This document shows positions 1-7,862 of a DNA stretch of 64,000 bases, one piece after another. The notes under the pieces are model-generated. The model was not told the DNA's origin and did not search any database. It saw only the letters and a list, made by a program, of their open reading frames with translations. Numbering within the stretch: position 1 is the first letter of the stretch; every line of letters starts with the position of its first letter. This DNA is from Sphingobium sp. TKS (GTDB lineage: Bacteria; Pseudomonadota; Alphaproteobacteria; Sphingomonadales; Sphingomonadaceae): NCBI RefSeq assembly GCF_001563265.1, contig NZ_CP005083.1, positions 437,001-501,000 of the forward strand, in the 5' to 3' direction. Position numbers and translations under genes: made by a program.

Positions 1-539
1 AAGGACATCGAGCACTGGAGGCGGTATGTGCGCGTCGTCGTCGCCAACGTGGACCTGCGTGGGACACTTTAGCGTAATCAGTTGTTCTTGGTAGTCGTTA
101 ACACGCACCGGATAAAAGGACACGCTCGCGAGGATGCCGCCTTGGGCCGCCAACAGTAACGCGTATTTGCCTCCTAGGCAAAAACCTAATACGCTAATTT
201 CTCCGTTGCAGCGTGGATCAGCCGCCAGTGCATTGATGGCAGCGCGGCTGTCCGCCAGCGCCACAGAGTCGTCCATCTTTTGCCAGATGGCGATCGCGCG
301 TTCGCGGTCCGCTTCCGTGTAGCCCAGCTCAACGCGCGACTCTACTTGGCTGAATAGGTCGGGTGCCAGCACCGCGAACCCTGCCTGCGAGAACTGGTCT
401 GCCGCCAGGCGCATCGCGCCGTTGATGCCGAAAATCTCAGGCAGCAGCACGATGCCGGGCCGGGCCTGACCAGGCTGCGCAGTGATGTAGCCATCCATGG
501 GGCCGTGCGAGGTGTCGATGGAATAATTGAAATTAGTCA
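1..539 (-). CDS. Dienelactone hydrolase, 3' end outside window
   Basis: Alpha/beta hydrolase that opens (chloro)dienelactones to (chloro)maleylacetate in the cytoplasm. Translating the minus strand from the ATG at 539 gives MTNFNYSIDTSHGPMDGY, then the PEIFGIN stretch that carries the family's active-site Glu. The nucleophile motif GFCLGG has Cys instead of Ser, the hallmark of dienelactone hydrolases. About 180 residues are visible; the Asp/His end of the triad lies beyond base 1. The ATG overlaps the TGA of the upstream cycloisomerase gene (ATGA), so the two are translationally coupled in one operon. The assignment to the family is firm; the substrate is inferred from the neighbours. Confidence 0.88.
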
Positions 540-1688
540 TGTCTTGCGGGTGTAGAAATTGATCTTGTCGTGGTCGGGCTGTACGCCCAGGCCGATGCCG
601 CCCGGTACCACAACCTCAAAGTCGCGGTATCGTGTGGGCTCAGTGGCCAGGTCATCGGCCAGCAGGAGCGGGCCGATGAGTTCGCAGTCCCAGTCTAGCG
701 CCGGCAGCGCGCTGAACAGTTGCAGGGCGGCGGCCGTGCCTAGGGAACTTTCCAGCGCCATACCGCCATAGATGGGAATGCCGGCGGCCTCGGCCACCGC
801 AGCAGCCTTGTAGGCGCGACGAATGCCGCCGCCCTTGCCGATCTTCACTCCGTACAGTCCGGTGGCGCCCGACTTGAAGGAGGCGTATGCATCGTGGAAA
901 TCCCACAAACCTTCATCGGCCACCACCGCCATCCGTAGGCGCAACGACAGCGCCGCCATGCCGTCACGGTTCCAGTGAGGCAGCGGCTGCTCGACCATGG
1001 CGATGCCTGCGTCTTCGAACTGCGGCAGGTAGCGCGCGCATGTCGCTATATCCCAAGCTTGGTTCAGGTCGACCGTCACAACCGCGTGCGCAGCGATATC
1101 ATGGATCGCCCGCGCAGTACGCATGACTCTACGAGATTCAGTCTCAGGACCTTCGAACCCCATCTTGATCTTGAACGTCTTATGGCGGCGCTCCTGCAGC
1201 ATGCGGGCCGCATCGTCGATGTCTGCGGCCGCGTCGCCCGAGACCAATGCCCACAGCACGGGCATGGAACCGCGCACCTGGCCGCCGTAAAGCGCGCTGA
1301 CGGGAATCCCCAGCAGGCGCCCCACGGCGTCGTGCACGGCCACGTCTACGGCCGCCTTGGCGAAGTGGTTGCCGGCCGCCGCCCGGTCCATGGTCTTGAG
1401 CACCTGCTCATGGGCGAACACGTTTACACCCCGCAGCGCCGGCGCCAAGTAGCGGTCGATCACACACTTGATTGTTTCGCAGGATTCGCCGCCCCAGAAG
1501 GCGGTGCCTGCGGGCGTGCCACCTTCTCCGTGTGCGACTGCGCCGCCCGAAGTGCGCAGCGTCAGGAACACTAGCGACTGCTGAGCATGCGAGGCATTGG
1601 AGTGATTGTGGGTCTTTTTCAGCGGGACATCGACGATGCGTGTTTCGATGGCCTCAATAGTTTCGTTCTGCGGCACGCGAGAATTCAT
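537..1688 (-). CDS. Muconate/chloromuconate cycloisomerase family enzyme
   Basis: Enolase-superfamily enzyme of about 383 residues. It is expected to lactonise (chloro)cis,cis-muconate to (chloro)muconolactone or dienelactone. Visible family features are the KIKMG motif with the catalytic Lys pair, the metal ligands in TVDLNQAW, VEQPLP and VADEG, and the distal Lys in GVKIGKGGG. The start at 1688 (MNSRVPQNE) was chosen because its ATG overlaps the TGA of the upstream maleylacetate reductase gene by one base. It overlaps the hydrolase gene downstream by ATGA. Other members of the superfamily (mandelate racemase-like) are possible from sequence alone, but the operon supports a muconate role. 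Confidence 0.85.
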   Translation of the reverse strand: MNSRVPQNETIEAIETRIVDVPLKKTHNHSNASHAQQSLVFLTLRTSGGAVAHGEGGTPAGTAFWGGESCETIKCVIDRYLAPALRGVNVFAHEQVLKTMDRAAAGNHFAKAAVDVAVHDAVGRLLGIPVSALYGGQVRGSMPVLWALVSGDAAADIDDAARMLQERRHKTFKIKMGFEGPETESRRVMRTARAIHDIAAHAVVTVDLNQAWDIATCARYLPQFEDAGIAMVEQPLPHWNRDGMAALSLRLRMAVVADEGLWDFHDAYASFKSGATGLYGVKIGKGGGIRRAYKAAAVAEAAGIPIYGGMALESSLGTAAALQLFSALPALDWDCELIGPLLLADDLATEPTRYRDFEVVVPGGIGLGVQPDHDKINFYTRKT

Positions 1689-2761
1689 CACAGGTAGGTA
1701 GAGTGGTCTGGGCGCAGGCCTGACCATGCATTGGTCAGCAACCTGCGGATGAGGCCTGCGTCTAGAGGGCGAGGGTTGGCATAGGGCTTGGACATGACCA
1801 GATCGGTAACCTTGTCGATGTCTGATTCCCGCATGCCGATGTCGCGCAGCGCAACCGGCACATCACAGCTGCTGGCGATATCGTGGATGCGTCCAGCAAT
1901 GCCACCGCCGCCCATGGCGCGCTTGATGACATCCACAGCATCGCGCACACTGGGCGCGTTGTAGGCGATTGCGTGCGGCAGCACGATGGTGTGCGTCTCG
2001 GCGTGTGGCAGGTTAAGCGCGCCGCCGAGCGTGTGACACAGTTTGTGATGCAAGCCCATGGAGGTGGACGCAAGGCACATGGCGCTCATCCAGGAGCCGT
2101 ACAGTGCCTGACCGCGCACTTCAGGATCGGCCGCGCCTGTGCGCAGCGCCGGCAGGCTGCGATATAGAGCGGCGATACCGGCTTCAGCCATCTGGGCGAC
2201 CACCGGGTTGGTGTCGCTGGCATAAAGCGCCTCCACGGCATGTGCCATGGCATTAATGCCGCTGGCGACCGACATGGCCAGTGGCAGCGAGTAAGTCAGT
2301 TCGACGTCGTAGATGACGGTTTCGGGCAGGACCCTGGGGCTGCGCTGCGTCGTTTTTATGCCGCTTTCGGTCTGCCCGAGTATGGGCGTCATCTCCGAGC
2401 CTGCGTAGGTGGTGGGAATTACCAGTTGGGGCAGGTCAGTATGCAGCGCGATGGCCTTGGACAGGCCGATGGCCGAACCGCCCCCAATTGCGACGATTCC
2501 GTCCACGCCCAGCCTAGCAACCTCCGTCAGCGCTTCCTGCGTGAGCTCGGTGGGCGTGTGCATGGCCGCGCGCGTGAAAGCGCCGGCGCAAGCGCCGCCC
2601 AGCTGCTCGCGCAGGAGTTGCGCGTGGGCGGCCTGGGGCGCGCTGGCAACAACCATCGCTCGGCGGCAACCCAGCTTGTCCAGCTCGCTGCCCAATTCCG
2701 AGATAGTCCCGCGGCCAAAGCGCACGCGCGACGGGAGGCTTTGGTAGGTGAAGTTCAGCAT
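1688..2761 (-). CDS. Maleylacetate reductase
   Basis: Iron-containing alcohol dehydrogenase family, 357 residues. It reduces (chloro)maleylacetate to 3-oxoadipate with NAD(P)H and can remove a 2-chloro substituent. The protein begins MLNFTYQSLPSRVRFGRG, has the nucleotide-binding IAIGGGSAIGLSKAIAL stretch, the PTTYAGSEMTPILG segment and the HHKLCHTLGG metal-site region typical of MacA/TfdF/ClcE/LinF proteins. It lies second in the tightly packed minus-strand operon, 12 bases after the YCII gene. A diverged second copy survives as a remnant at 29905-30434. Confidence 0.9.
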   Translation of the reverse strand: MLNFTYQSLPSRVRFGRGTISELGSELDKLGCRRAMVVASAPQAAHAQLLREQLGGACAGAFTRAAMHTPTELTQEALTEVARLGVDGIVAIGGGSAIGLSKAIALHTDLPQLVIPTTYAGSEMTPILGQTESGIKTTQRSPRVLPETVIYDVELTYSLPLAMSVASGINAMAHAVEALYASDTNPVVAQMAEAGIAALYRSLPALRTGAADPEVRGQALYGSWMSAMCLASTSMGLHHKLCHTLGGALNLPHAETHTIVLPHAIAYNAPSVRDAVDVIKRAMGGGGIAGRIHDIASSCDVPVALRDIGMRESDIDKVTDLVMSKPYANPRPLDAGLIRRLLTNAWSGLRPDHSTYL

Positions 2762-2772
2762 GGTTGCAGCTT

Positions 2773-3108
2773 TCAGGCCACCGAGCTCGCGTAGAGCGGG
2801 CTGTCGTCCGTCGGGATGTTGAACTGACCGTCGAACACAGCCTTGATCCAGGGCTGAATGGTGACAAAGGCACGCAGTCCCGCCTTGGTGAAGGGGTCGT
2901 TGTCTACGAAGGCACGAGCTTCCTCCATGCTGGCGACTGAGATCACATAGCTGCCGCCCTTGACAGCCTTGCCGTCGTCGGTAAATGTCGCGCCGGCAGC
3001 CAGCACTTGGGAGGAGCGCGCCTCCATGTATTTGCGGTGCTCAGACACCACGGCCTGGCGCCTGGCGGCGGTGCCAGGCAGATCTTGGAAAAAAATCGCT
3101 ACGTACAT
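2773..3108 (-). CDS. YCII-family protein, possible chlorolactone or quinone dehalogenase
   Basis: Small 111-residue ferredoxin-fold protein (MYVAIFFQDLPGTAARR, then the VLAAGATFTDDGKAVKGGSYVISVASMEEA core). The YCII family includes TftG, which removes HCl from a chlorinated hydroxyquinone in the 2,4,5-T pathway, and the fold is related to muconolactone isomerase. Inside a chlorocatechol-type operon a dehalogenase or isomerase role is therefore plausible, but this is inference. The start at 3108 has an AGGAG site just upstream, and its ATG overlaps by one base the TAA in which the unshifted marR frame would end. Confidence 0.75.
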   Translation of the reverse strand: MYVAIFFQDLPGTAARRQAVVSEHRKYMEARSSQVLAAGATFTDDGKAVKGGSYVISVASMEEARAFVDNDPFTKAGLRAFVTIQPWIKAVFDGQFNIPTDDSPLYASSVA

Positions 3109-3664
3109 TAGACAGTCTCCTTCTTCTTGCGTGTCTTGCTGAGGGTGGATGTTTCTGCGGGCACATTGCCCGCCGTCGTGGATTCGGGGATCGACTCGGC
3201 CAGCACCTTGAGCAGGGCGCGCAGCGCGCCCATTTCGACTTCTCCCATGCTCTGGGCCCATTCGGCCTCGATCGCCAAGCGATCTCTATCGCGCGCGACT
3301 GCATCTGCATGCCGCGGGCGGACAGGCGCACTAGCTTGGCCCGCCGGTCCGTCGCGCTCTGCGCGGCTTCCAGGTAGCCGGCTCCCAGCAGCGAATCGAC
3401 CAAGAAGCCCATGCTTTGCTTGGCCATGCCAGCGCGCCGGGCCAGATCAGACACGGAGGCGCCGGCCAGCGGCAGGTGCCTGAACACAGCGCCATGCGCT
3501 TCACGAACGTCGGGATAGCTGACGGCCAGCGCCGTGTAGACGCGCGCTGCCAGTGCTTCGAACGGCGTGCGTAGCAAAGTGCCAAGCGTGCCGGCCAAGG
3601 CGCCCATGGTGGCATCTGGTTTGGCGGGCTTCCAGGGCGAATAGGTTTCGGTGGACTTTTTCAT
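3108..3664 (-). pseudogene. MarR-family regulator with an internal frameshift
   Basis: Winged-helix MarR repressor that would control the flanking divergent operons. The frame from 3664 reads MKKSTETYSPWKPAKPDATMGALAG and contains the winged helix (VSDLARRAGMAKQSMGFLVDSLLGAGYLEAAQSATDRRAKLVRLS). Near 3275-3288 it leaves the family pattern after EIAW. The natural C-terminus (IEAEWAQSMGEVEMGALRALLKVLAESIPES) continues in a different frame and stops with TAA at 3108-3110, overlapping the next ATG. So one base is missing or two are extra. As read, the product has a foreign basic tail running to 3041. This is either a real null mutation or a sequencing error. Confidence 0.8.
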
Positions 3665-3805
3665 AATTTTCCGTGAATCAATATGGACATATTATCTGCC
3701 TAAAAGAAGTGATGTCAAGTTCATTATTCGGGTTATTACTGACGAAATACCAATTCACAAAGACAAAAAGACTGTCTAATATAGCCAGACATTCTGTCTA
3801 AAACT
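3665..3805. promoter_or_regulatory. Divergent promoter/operator region between marR and the GST operon
   Basis: The 141-bp AT-rich gap separates divergently transcribed genes. It contains the perfect palindrome AATATGGACATATT (3680-3693) close to the marR start. Near the GST start it has AGACTGTCT (3769-3777) and AGACATTCTGTCT (3787-3799, arms AGACA/TGTCT). These are plausible binding sites for the MarR dimer; the role is inferred from position. Confidence 0.55.
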
Positions 3806-4438
3806 ATGATCAAACTGCACACATGGACAACGCCCAACGGGCGAAAGGTATCGATCGCGCTGGAAGAGCTGGGGCTGGAGTACGAAGTCGTGCCGGTGGA
3901 CCTGTCAAAGGACGAGCAGCTTTCACCCGCATTCCTGCAGCTCAATCCCAACAACAAGATTCCCGTGATCGAGGACAGTCAGGGCCCCGGCGGGCGGCCG
4001 CTGGTGCTGTTCGAGTCGGGCGCGATCCTGATCTACTTGGCGGAGAAGACTGGCAAGCTGCTCCCTGCCAGTGCCCAGGATCGCTACCTGGCACTGCAGT
4101 GGCTTATGTTCCAGATGGGTGGGGTCGGTCCCATGTTCGGCCAGACCCATCACTTCCGCCGCTTTGCATCGGGTGAAGCTTATCCTCTCAAGCGCTTCTC
4201 GAATGAGACGCATCGCCTCTACCGAGTGCTAGAGGGGCAGCTGCGGACCCACCGCTACCTGGCGGGCAGCGAATACGGCATTGCCGACATCGCCATCTAT
4301 CCCTGGGTGGACCGCTTCGAACTGCACGACATCTCATGGGACAGTCTGCCCAGCGTTAAGCGCTGGTTCGACGAGGTGGGCGCACGGCCTGCCGTGCAGC
4401 GCGGCATGAGCATTCCCCACACCAGGAGGCCCGCATGA
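3806..4438 (+). CDS. Glutathione S-transferase, Nu-class (YfcG/YghU-like)
   Basis: Cytosolic GST of 210 residues with an N-terminal thioredoxin-like domain (about residues 1-85) and a helical C-terminal domain. The TTPNGRKVSIALEE motif at the start is characteristic of Nu-class enzymes, which often show disulfide-reductase or glutathione-conjugate activity. NNKIPVIED holds the cis-proline and LFESGAILIYLAEK is the gamma-glutamyl-binding segment. It is the first gene of the plus-strand run and overlaps the next GST by ATGA (4435-4438). A catabolic role, for example reductive or hydrolytic dehalogenation with glutathione, is inferred from context. Confidence 0.85.
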   Translation: MIKLHTWTTPNGRKVSIALEELGLEYEVVPVDLSKDEQLSPAFLQLNPNNKIPVIEDSQGPGGRPLVLFESGAILIYLAEKTGKLLPASAQDRYLALQWLMFQMGGVGPMFGQTHHFRRFASGEAYPLKRFSNETHRLYRVLEGQLRTHRYLAGSEYGIADIAIYPWVDRFELHDISWDSLPSVKRWFDEVGARPAVQRGMSIPHTRRPA

Positions 4439-5049
4439 AAGTTCTCGGCCGGTTGAGTTCGCACAATGTGCAGAAGGTGATGTGGTGCGCAGCGGAACTC
4501 GGCATTGCCGTGGAGCGCACCGACGTAGGCGGCAAGTTTGGAGGCAACAAGGAAGACGCTTATCTGCGGCTCAATCCCAACGGCGTAGTGCCGACCCTGC
4601 TGGATGATGGCGTGGTTGTCTGGGAATCCAACACCATCCTGAGATATCTGTGCAATACGCATCCCACGAGCCTGTATCCCGCCGGTGCCGCGCAGAGATC
4701 TGAGGTCGAGCGCTGGATGGACTGGCAGCTGACAACCCTGGTGGCCGGCATGGTCCCGCTGTTCCAGTCGATCGTGCGCACACCTAAGGAGCAGCACCAG
4801 TCAGAGCTGATTGCGCGCCACCGGACCACGTCTGCGACCGCGATGCGGATCATTGAATCGGCTCTCGCGCAAAGGCAGTACCTGGCAGGCGATGAATTCA
4901 CGCTGGCAGACATCTGCATTGGGCCTTCGGTGTACCGCTGGTTCGAGCTGCCTATCGAACGTGAGGACCTTCCTGCGCTCGCTCGCTGGTACGAGGCCGC
5001 CAGGGCCAGGCCGGCTTTCCGCGAACAAGTCATGGTGGGCCTCTCGTGA
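4435..5049 (+). CDS. Glutathione S-transferase
   Basis: GST-fold protein of 204 residues. The N-terminal domain carries LSSHNVQKVMWCAAELG with a candidate glutathione-activating Ser, NGVVPTLLDD with the cis-proline, and VWESNTILRYL. The C-terminal helical domain contains LADICIGPSVYRWFEL. It is translationally coupled to the upstream Nu-class GST. The class is not clear to me. Because it sits among chloroaromatic-pathway genes it may act on a pathway intermediate (isomerase or dehalogenase), but nothing in the sequence fixes the substrate. Confidence 0.8.
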   Translation: MKVLGRLSSHNVQKVMWCAAELGIAVERTDVGGKFGGNKEDAYLRLNPNGVVPTLLDDGVVVWESNTILRYLCNTHPTSLYPAGAAQRSEVERWMDWQLTTLVAGMVPLFQSIVRTPKEQHQSELIARHRTTSATAMRIIESALAQRQYLAGDEFTLADICIGPSVYRWFELPIEREDLPALARWYEAARARPAFREQVMVGLS

Positions 5050-5090
5050 ACTTGCGCCCAACTCACGTTCAACACTTCTGATCCCATCAC

Positions 5091-6059
5091 ATGAAAACTA
5101 ATCGAATCCACCTGCTGCTGATCACCGCGTTCCTAGCCTCGGCGCAACTCGCAGCCGCGCAAACCTATCCGGACAAGCCGGTGCGCATCATCGTGCCCTT
5201 CGCCACGGGAACCGCCGGCGACACGATCTCGCGCCTGCTGGCCGACAGCATGTCCGGAAGCCTCAAGCAGCCTTTCATCGTGGAAAACCGCCCTGGCGCG
5301 GGCGGCAACGTCGGCAGTCAAGCAGCCGCGCGCAGCCCGGCCGACGGCTACACGATCCTAATGGCCGCAACACCCAACTTCGCGATCAACCAGACGCTAT
5401 ACAGCAAGGCGGCCGTGGGCTTCGATGCCGATGCAGACTTCAGGCCGCTGGGTTTGGCTATGTCCGCGCCCAATCTGATCGTGGCCAACAATGCGGTGCC
5501 ATTCAAAGATTTCGCAGGCATGCTGGCCTACGCGCGAAAGAATCCTGGCCACCTGTCCTTCGGCTCCTACGCAGCCGGCAGCACCGGGCACCTAGCTGGC
5601 GCGATGATCAACGCGCAGGCGGGCATCGACCTGCTGCACATCGCCGCCAAGGATCCGCTGACTATGGTTGCCGGCGAACATATCCAGCTGGCGCTGGTCA
5701 CCCCGACCGCCACGCTACCGCTGGTGCGCGCGGGACGTCTCAAGGCCCTAGCCGTGACCTCGACCAGGCGCCTGTCCAGCGCGCAGGACATCCCCACTGT
5801 CAGCGAGTCCGGCTTGACCGGCTTCGAGGCGACTGCTTGGTACGGCTATGTGGTGCCCAAGCGCACGCCCGATGCCATCGCACGCGTGCTGGAGACAGAG
5901 CTTGAGCGCGCGATCAATTCGCCCAGGGCCAAAGAGTTCGCCAGAACTTCGGGCAACGAGATCACATGGATGAACGCCGCCACCTTCGGCGCCTACGTCA
6001 AGCAGGAGCGTGCGAAGTGGGGCGACGCTGTACGCCGCTCAGGCGCGCAGCCCGACTAG
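5091..6059 (+). CDS. Tripartite tricarboxylate transporter substrate-binding protein (Bug/TctC)
   Basis: Periplasmic solute-binding protein of 322 residues. It has a clear signal peptide (MKTNRIHLLLITAFLASAQLAAAQ, cleavage expected after AQ) followed by the family opening TYPDKPVRIIVPFATGTAGD and the ENRPGAGGNVGSQAAARSPADGYT motif. Such proteins bind carboxylates in the periplasm. No TctA/TctB membrane partners are in the window, which is usual for orphan Bug proteins; these are greatly expanded in Burkholderiales such as Bordetella and Achromobacter. It may capture the pathway substrate. Its presence supports a betaproteobacterial origin of this block. Confidence 0.88.
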   Translation: MKTNRIHLLLITAFLASAQLAAAQTYPDKPVRIIVPFATGTAGDTISRLLADSMSGSLKQPFIVENRPGAGGNVGSQAAARSPADGYTILMAATPNFAINQTLYSKAAVGFDADADFRPLGLAMSAPNLIVANNAVPFKDFAGMLAYARKNPGHLSFGSYAAGSTGHLAGAMINAQAGIDLLHIAAKDPLTMVAGEHIQLALVTPTATLPLVRAGRLKALAVTSTRRLSSAQDIPTVSESGLTGFEATAWYGYVVPKRTPDAIARVLETELERAINSPRAKEFARTSGNEITWMNAATFGAYVKQERAKWGDAVRRSGAQPD

Positions 6060-6065
6060 GCTCCC

Positions 6066-6704
6066 ATGCACACCCTTTACTACAGCCCGGGCGCCTGCTC
6101 GCTTGCATCGCACATCGCGCTGGCGGAATCGGGGCTGGCATACCGATTAACGGAAATCAACACCAAAAACGGTGACAACCGAACGCCCGACTACCTGCGC
6201 ATCAATCGCTGGGGCAAGGTGCCCGCACTCCTGCTGGCCACGGGTGAAGTGATTACCGAGGGGCCCGCGATTCTGACGCACATCGCCGACTCCGCGCGTG
6301 GACGCGCACTGCTGCCGGAGCCGGGTACGGTGGCGCGCGCCAGGGCCATGGAATGGCTGGCCTTTTTGTCCAGCACTGTGCATCCGGCCTTTCGCAACAT
6401 GTTCCGTGCTGAGCGCGTTGCCGGCGATTCGCCACAGGCTATAGATAGTGTGCGGGAGCATGGCATCGCCGCGCTCGGCGCAGCGCTGGAGGAGGCCGAC
6501 CACCGTATCGGTGCATCGGACTTTTTGATCGGCGATGACTTCACCGTCTGTGACGGTTACCTCACTGTGTTCTACCTGTGGAGCCTGCGTGTGCCGCTGA
6601 AAGAACGGTTGCCTGCCGTCCCCAAATACGCTGCGGTCGCCCAGCAGGTTCTGTTGCGTCCTGCGGTCCAGGGCGTGTTGGCACTGGAGCGCATCAAGCC
6701 GTGA
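6066..6704 (+). CDS. Glutathione S-transferase, beta-class-like
   Basis: GST of 212 residues. The start MHTLYYSPGACSLASHIALAESG carries the beta-class pattern with Cys near position 10. WGKVPALLL holds the cis-proline and EGPAILTHIADS the glutathione-binding segment; a helical domain follows. Beta-class enzymes bind glutathione through the Cys and include BphK-type dehalogenating GSTs of aromatic degradation clusters. The stop TGA overlaps the GTG of the glutathione reductase gene (6701-6704), so the transferase and the enzyme that recycles its cofactor are coupled. Confidence 0.85.
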   Translation: MHTLYYSPGACSLASHIALAESGLAYRLTEINTKNGDNRTPDYLRINRWGKVPALLLATGEVITEGPAILTHIADSARGRALLPEPGTVARARAMEWLAFLSSTVHPAFRNMFRAERVAGDSPQAIDSVREHGIAALGAALEEADHRIGASDFLIGDDFTVCDGYLTVFYLWSLRVPLKERLPAVPKYAAVAQQVLLRPAVQGVLALERIKP

Positions 6705-7821
6705 CGAAGGATGTCTATGACTTTGACCTGTTCGTCATCGGAGCGGGCTCTGGCGGTGTCCGGGCCGCGCGCATGGCGGCGCAGCGCGGCGTGCGCGTGT
6801 GCGTGGCTGAAGCCGCTGCGCTAGGCGGCACATGCGTTAATGTCGGCTGCATCCCGAAGAAGCTTTATAGCTACGCTGCGCACTACGCCGATGCGTTCGA
6901 GGAGGCGCGTGGCTTTGGCTGGGTTACCGGCGCGCCGGTGCTGGACTGGGAGCGCCTGAAGGCTCGGCGCGCAGCTGAAGTCCTGCGTCTCAACGGCGTC
7001 TACCAGGGCCTGTTGGAAGGCGCGGGCGTGACGATCGTGCAGGGCTGGGCATCGCTGCTGGACGAGCACGCGGTCCAGGTGCAGACGCAGGGCGGTCGCC
7101 GCACCTTCACTGCACATCACATTCTTCTCGCCACGGGCGGCACACCCAGCGTGCCCGATATTCCCGGCAGCGAATACGCCGTCAGCTCCGACGCTATGTT
7201 TGATCTCGCGCGGTTCCCAAAACGCTTGGTGGTGGTGGGTGGCGGCTATATCGCCTGCGAGTTCGCTTCGATTTTCAACGGCTTGGGTGCGCGGGTGACG
7301 CAGCTGTGCCGCGGACCGCAGTTGCTGCGCGGCTTCGACGATGAGATCAGGGAGTTCATCGCGCAAGAAATGAGCAAGGCCGGCATAAATGTCCGGCGGG
7401 ACACCCAGCTTAGCTCGATTTCCAGCACGACCGACGGGCTGGAGCTCACGCTTGCCGATGGAGGTAGGCTGCGGGCCGACACCGTGCTGTTCGCTACAGG
7501 CCGCGTGCCTAACGTCACCGGCTTGGGCCTGGAGGCACTTGGGGTCGCCCGGGGTAGGGACGGCGCGATCCTAGTCGATGAGGGCTACCGCAGCAGCCTT
7601 CACTCGGTGTACGCCCTGGGCGACGTAACCGCGCGGGTGCAACTTACACCCGTGGCGCTGGGCGAAGCGATGGTGCTGGTGGACCGGCTCTTCGGACCGG
7701 CACAACGCTTCATGAGCTACGACTATATTCCCACCGCTGTGTTTACGCATCCGAATATCGGAACTGTGGGGTTTGGCGAGGCGCAGGCGCGCGAGAAATT
7801 TGGCAGGGTCACGGTGTACCG
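6701..7821 (+). pseudogene. Glutathione reductase, 3' end lost to Tn3 insertion
   Basis: FAD- and NADPH-dependent disulfide reductase that regenerates reduced glutathione. The GTG at 6701 begins VTKDVYDFDLFVIGAGSGGVRAARMAAQ (FAD site). The redox-active disulfide is seen in GGTCVNVGCIPKK, the NADPH site in VVVGGGYIACEFASIFNGLG, and the second FAD motif in VYALGDV. At about residue 373 (base 7822) the terminal inverted repeat of a Tn3-family element replaces the rest. The dimer-interface end with the HPT catalytic His is missing, and the frame runs to a stop at 7858. The product is almost certainly inactive, because the active site needs the partner subunit's C-terminal His. Confidence 0.85.
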
Positions 7822-7859
7822 GGGGTCCGGTGAGAGAATGTTCGAAAACGTACGCTAAG
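7822..7859 (+). repeat. Left 38-bp terminal inverted repeat of Tn3-family element
   Basis: Begins GGGGTCCGGTGAGAG and ends TACGCTAAG, the usual GGGG...TAAG form of Tn3-family ends. It is the inverse of 12716-12753, with one mismatch at the fifth base. Confidence 0.9.
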
Positions 7860-7862
7860 GGA

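Noticed and set aside
975..1574. Long plus-strand frame opposite the cycloisomerase gene
   Set aside because: It mirrors the codon pattern of the real minus-strand gene and has no domain or ribosome-binding site.
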